A stretch of DNA of 64,000 nt from Pyxidicoccus caerfyrddinensis (lineage in GTDB: Bacteria; Myxococcota; Myxococcia; Myxococcales; Myxococcaceae), in NCBI RefSeq assembly GCF_010894405.1, contig NZ_JAAIYA010000034.1:54042-118041 (forward strand), read 5' to 3'. Shown here piece after piece: positions 61,196-64,000 of the stretch (positions within the stretch are counted from its first letter, which is position 1; every line of letters begins with the position of its first letter). Under the pieces are notes generated by a model. That model did no database searches, was not told the DNA's origin, and saw only the letters and a program-made list of their open reading frames with translations. The translations under genes were made by a program, and so were the position numbers.

Positions 61196-61540
61196 TCACC
61201 CCATGCGCTCCAACCGGCCCTTGTACTTCTCACCCCAATCCCGCAACCCCAGCAGCACCGGCTCGAGGGAGCGGCCGAAGGCGGTGAGCTCGTATTCCAC
61301 GCGCGGCGGCACCTCGGCGTAGACGGTGCGCTTCACCAGCCCGTCTTCTTCGAGCTCGCGCAGCTGCAGGGTGAGCATGCGCTGGCTGCAGTTCGGCAGC
61401 CGCTTGCGCAGCTCACCGAAGCGGTGTGTGCCCCGCAACAACCAGTACAGCACCACGCCCTTCCATCGCCCGCCGATGACGCCGAGGGACGCTTCCACCG
61501 CGCAGTGGGTCTTCGAGTCGTCGTCGCGCTTCCGGGGCAT
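61196..61540 (-). CDS. HxlR-family transcriptional regulator
   Basis: This 114-residue winged-helix protein has the HxlR pattern HCAVEASLGVIGGRWKGVVL, HRFGELRKRLPNCSQRMLT and LELEEDGLVKRTVY-type wing residues. Cys13 sits where the sensing Cys of the HxlR-family quinone sensor YodB lies, so redox or quinone sensing is possible. It is divergent from an NQO-type oxidoreductase gene with a 74-bp gap that holds two direct repeats. It probably represses that gene and itself. Confidence 0.9.
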   Translation of the reverse strand: MPRKRDDDSKTHCAVEASLGVIGGRWKGVVLYWLLRGTHRFGELRKRLPNCSQRMLTLQLRELEEDGLVKRTVYAEVPPRVEYELTAFGRSLEPVLLGLRDWGEKYKGRLERMG

Positions 61541-61550
61541 GGTTCCCTTT

Positions 61551-61580
61551 TTGTGCGTACTGGCCAAACTTGTGCGTACT
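61551..61580. promoter_or_regulatory. Two direct repeats, likely HxlR operator
   Basis: TTGTGCGTACT occurs at 61551-61561 and again at 61570-61580, 19 bp apart (nearly two helical turns), between the divergent HxlR and oxidoreductase genes. Each unit contains the half-palindrome GTAC. They are good operator candidates. Confidence 0.55.
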
Positions 61581-61614
61581 TGCGAAGTCATAACCAGAGT
61601 CGTACGTCTGGGCC

Positions 61615-62448
61615 ATGAACATCTTGATTGTCTACGCCCACCCCGAGCCGAAATCGCTCAATGGCGCGCTGAAAGACCTCGCTGTGCGCCACCTGGCCGG
61701 TCAGGGCCATGAGGTCCGGGTGTCGGACCTGTACGCCATGGGTTGGAAGGCGGTCGCCGATGGAGGTGACTTCCTGAGCCGTGATTCAGGGGAGCGACTG
61801 TCCTATGCGCGGGCGTCGAAAGGTGCCTTTGCTGACGGTTCGCAAAGCCCGGACATCGCGGCCGAGCAGGAGAAACTGCTCTGGGCCAATGCCGTGCTCT
61901 TCCAGTTCCCGATGTGGTGGTTCTCGATGCCGGCGATCTTGAAGGGCTGGATTGAACGCGTCTACGCCTTCGGTTTCGCCTATGGCGTCGGCGTGCATGA
62001 GGGCGAGCGCTGGGGCGACCGCTATGGCGAAGGCACGCTGACGGGCCGCCGCGCCATGCTCTCGGTCACCATTGGCGGGCGCGCGCCTCACTACTCCGAC
62101 CGCGGAGTCAACGGGGCATTGGACGACATCCTCTTTCCGATCCAGCACGGGGTTCTCTTCTATCCCGGTATGGAGGTGCTGCCGCCGTTCACGACCTATC
62201 AGGCGGACCGGCTGAAGGCAGAGCAGTGGCCGTCTGTTGAAGAGGCGTTCAAGGCGCGGCTGGATGGCTTGTTCACAGACGCCCCGCTCCCGTTCCGTAA
62301 GCAGAACGGTGGGCACTACGATACACAGCAGGTGCTGAAGCCCTGCCTCGGCCACGACGCCTCCGGCACACGCATCCACCTGGTCAAGCCGGGCGAGCCG
62401 GAACAGCTGCCGGTCGGAGTGAAAATCTTTGAGACAGAAGAGCTCTGA
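61615..62448 (+). CDS. NAD(P)H:quinone oxidoreductase-like flavodoxin-fold protein
   Basis: The fold is that of NQO1/MdaB-type flavin reductases, which reduce quinones by two electrons. NILIVYAHPEPKSLN forms the FMN/FAD phosphate loop, QFPMWWFSMPAILKGWIERV the conserved central helix, and the GGRAPHYSDRGVNG loop completes the flavin site. The 277-residue length matches NQO1-like proteins. Together with the divergent HxlR regulator it suggests a quinone- or electrophile-stress response. Confidence 0.9.
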   Translation: MNILIVYAHPEPKSLNGALKDLAVRHLAGQGHEVRVSDLYAMGWKAVADGGDFLSRDSGERLSYARASKGAFADGSQSPDIAAEQEKLLWANAVLFQFPMWWFSMPAILKGWIERVYAFGFAYGVGVHEGERWGDRYGEGTLTGRRAMLSVTIGGRAPHYSDRGVNGALDDILFPIQHGVLFYPGMEVLPPFTTYQADRLKAEQWPSVEEAFKARLDGLFTDAPLPFRKQNGGHYDTQQVLKPCLGHDASGTRIHLVKPGEPEQLPVGVKIFETEEL

Positions 62449-62578
62449 GGACACGTGCGGAGCCATCCTGACGTAGAGGACGCATGGTGGCCCTGTTAAG
62501 GGTGGGTGCTGGAGCAGAGAGGGAGGGGAGGGCTGCTGACGGGTGCCCCAAGGGCTCCACTGGCCGAGCGCGCGGCCC

Positions 62579-62979
62579 CGGTGCCACCGGATGGCCATGG
62601 GCCGAATCGGTGGTCCGCACGAAGCGACGACGGGGCCGAGCGCGAACGCCCGCCTGGCGCATCAAGCGAGCCACGCGCTTGCGAGCCACGCGCCGGCCCC
62701 GTGCCTTCAGCTCTGCATGCACACGCGGAGCGCCGTACGTGGCTCGGCTCGCCTGGTGGACGGCCAGCACCTCCACGCTGAGAGCCAGATCGCTCTTCTT
62801 GCGCTCCGACTCGGGCCTCTTGGCCCAGGAGTAGTAGCCGCTGCGCGAAACGCCCAGGTGACGGCAGAGGGATGCGACCGGGAAGAGGGCCTTCTTCGCG
62901 TTTATGAAGGTGAACTTCACTTCATCTCCTTCGCGAAGAAGGCCTTCTCCTCGTTCGCGGACAACCTGTGCTCCTTCCA
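62579..62979 (-). pseudogene. IS3-family transposase remnant (OrfA tail and OrfB N-terminus)
   Basis: OrfB starts at GTG 62920 (KFTFINAKKALFPVASLCRH) and keeps the HTH_21 region GVSRSGYYSWAKRPES and ATYGAPRVHAELKARG, then loses similarity after about residue 114. The integrase core with the DDE residues is missing. In the other frame the end of OrfA survives (EEKAFFAKEMK then stop at 62917), overlapping OrfB by four bases as in intact IS3 elements. Inverted repeats were not located. The element is dead. Confidence 0.85.
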
Positions 62980-63070
62980 TCACATCTCGGGCGTCCACGG
63001 AACTGGGCCATGCTCAAAGCCCCGGCTCATCTGTTCGAGCGGTGGGGAGCGACGGCAAACAGCACGGGGT

Positions 63071-64000
63071 TCAGTTCGCGCAGGCCAAGTCCACCGTGCT
63101 GGCGGCTGCGTTGTATTCCAAAGGACCGAAGCCCGCCTTGTACCCGATCCTCTTGCAGTAGCGGTGGGAGGCGGAGACACAGGTGGCGGGGAAGTAGGTC
63201 GTTCCATTTGTGAAGATGAGAATCGTTGAGCTGTTGCAGTTGGGGTGCCCGAGAGGTTCCGGCACGGAGAGCTCGCTCAAGGGGATCTTCAGCACGCTCA
63301 CGCCGGGGCCGGGGGCGCCAGTAGCGCCAGTAGCGCCGGGGGCGCCAGTAGCGCCAGTAGCGCCAGTAGCGCCGGGGGCGCCGTTGCACACGTAGCGCGT
63401 CAGCGTCGAGCTCACCTCCGCATCACTCAGGACGCCGTTGCTATCGGCATCCACACCGGCCTCGAACTTCACCCCGCTCGTAGCGCATCGGCTCCCTGCA
63501 GGCTCCGCCGAGGTCCTCACCAGCGCCCGCTTGCCATCCGCGCCAGTCGGGCCGGTGTCACCCTTGAGGCCCTGGAGACCAGTGTCGCCCTTGTCACCCT
63601 TTGGCCCCTGGAGACCGGTGTCGCCCTTGTCGCCCTTGAGGCCCTGGGGGCCCTGCGTGCCAGTCAGGCCAATGTCGCCCTTGGGGCCTTGAGAACCAAT
63701 GTCACCCTTAAGGCCCTGAGGACCAGTCGCGCCAGTCAGGCCGGTGTCGCCCTTGAGGCCTTGTGGACCAGTCGCGCCGGTCAGGCCGGTGTCGCCCTTG
63801 TCACCCTTGAGGCCCTGCGGGCCCTGAGGACCAGTCGCGCCAGTCAGGCCGGTGTCGCCCTTGAGGCCCTGAGGACCAGTCGCGCCAGTCGCGCCAGTCG
63901 CGCCAGTCAGGCCGGTGTCGCCCTTGAGACCCTGAGGACCCATGTCACCCTGGGGGCCCTGAGGACCAGTCGCGCCAGTCAGGCCGGTGTCGCCCTTGAG
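63071..64000 (-). CDS. Collagen-like triple-helix repeat protein with EF-hand-like loop (5' end outside window)
   Basis: The frame is open to the right edge, so the N-terminus is not seen. Most of the visible N-terminal part is Gly-X-Y repeat (GLKGDTGLTGATGPQ units). A linker then carries DADSNGVLSDAEV, a perfect EF-hand-type calcium loop (Asp, Asp, Asn, Glu at positions 1, 3, 5, 12). A second short Gly-X-Y block and a C-terminal Cys-containing domain follow. Such proteins are secreted or displayed on the surface as trimers. The function is unknown. Confidence 0.88.
   Translation of the reverse strand, partial: LKGDTGLTGATGPQGPQGDMGPQGLKGDTGLTGATGATGATGPQGLKGDTGLTGATGPQGPQGLKGDKGDTGLTGATGPQGLKGDTGLTGATGPQGLKGDIGSQGPKGDIGLTGTQGPQGLKGDKGDTGLQGPKGDKGDTGLQGLKGDTGPTGADGKRALVRTSAEPAGSRCATSGVKFEAGVDADSNGVLSDAEVSSTLTRYVCNGAPGATGATGATGAPGATGATGAPGPGVSVLKIPLSELSVPEPLGHPNCNSSTILIFTNGTTYFPATCVSASHRYCKRIGYKAGFGPLEYNAAASTVDLACAN
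63302..63382 (-). repeat. Short second Gly-X-Y block
   Basis: Nine triplets of the type GAT/GAP (27 residues) within the collagen-like gene, repeated at the DNA level as near-identical 9-bp units. Confidence 0.85.
63533..64000 (-). repeat. Main collagen-like Gly-X-Y block (continues past the edge)
   Basis: About 52 Gly-X-Y triplets are visible, built from 18-27 bp units such as GLKGDTGLTGATGPQ. The units are nearly identical at DNA level, so they are prone to expansion, contraction and assembly error. Confidence 0.9.

Noticed and set aside
62384..62998. Intact transposase gene
   Set aside because: Similarity to IS3 OrfB stops after about 114 residues and the DDE core is missing, so it is a remnant.
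63302..64000. CRISPR-like regular repeats
   Set aside because: The repeats are in-frame Gly-X-Y codons of a collagen-like gene; there are no unique spacers.
1..64000. tRNA, rRNA or riboswitch genes
   Set aside because: I looked for T-loop-like GGTTCGAATCC stretches and rRNA-like conserved blocks and found none; a covariance-model scan could still find small RNAs.

Overview
The window is high-GC DNA from a myxobacterium, most likely a member of the Myxococcaceae (Myxococcus, Corallococcus or a relative). The evidence is the codon bias, the wealth of Ser/Thr kinases, FHA proteins and sigma-54 activators, many Cys-rich lipoproteins of unknown function, a TIGR02265-type paralogue, and a pfk gene directly followed by a Pkn4-like kinase gene, an arrangement described in Myxococcus xanthus. 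Genus and species cannot be fixed by eye. No rRNA, tRNA or CRISPR array was seen.

Region 1 (1-16 kb) is mostly conserved housekeeping and signalling: the end of a kinase/receiver/cyclase fusion, a lid-less Hsp70, PrkA kinase, a secreted trypsin-like protease, dCMP deaminase, a short histidine kinase with its NtrC-type regulator, a tandem ArsA/Get3-like ATPase, and an accA-hisC-cmk operon. Region 2 (16-32.5 kb) holds a soluble lytic transglycosylase, a DUF721-CAP pair, a very large lipoprotein, an FHA-GGDEF diguanylate cyclase, an SDR-acyltransferase pair, mutL and several envelope proteins.

Region 3 (32.5-40.8 kb) is one tight minus-strand run of six genes. It starts with pfk and the Pkn4-like kinase and continues through a TPR-like membrane protein and an FHA-GAF-sigma-54 activator to two lipoproteins. 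It looks like an operon joining control of glycolysis to transcription and the envelope.

Region 4 (40.9-64 kb) is more accessory. It has duplicated Cys-rich lipoproteins, a protease/FHA-membrane pair, a UdgX-type uracil-DNA glycosylase fusion whose N-terminus appears to be the stump of a deleted radical-SAM partner, a convergent pair of secreted polysaccharide lyases (PL6 and heparinase II/III), an orphan MbnP-like protein, a PL10-like lyase, an HxlR regulator divergent from an NQO-type oxidoreductase, an IS3 remnant, and a collagen-like protein running off the right edge.

Genes tend to end in tight convergent pairs separated by perfect GC-rich hairpins (near 2000, 18870, 24540, 48400 and 53708), which probably act as two-way terminators. 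Starts were often moved inward from the longest open frame because signal peptides and Shine-Dalgarno sites favour internal starts. The most unusual single locus is the UdgX fusion at 49.7-50.9 kb.
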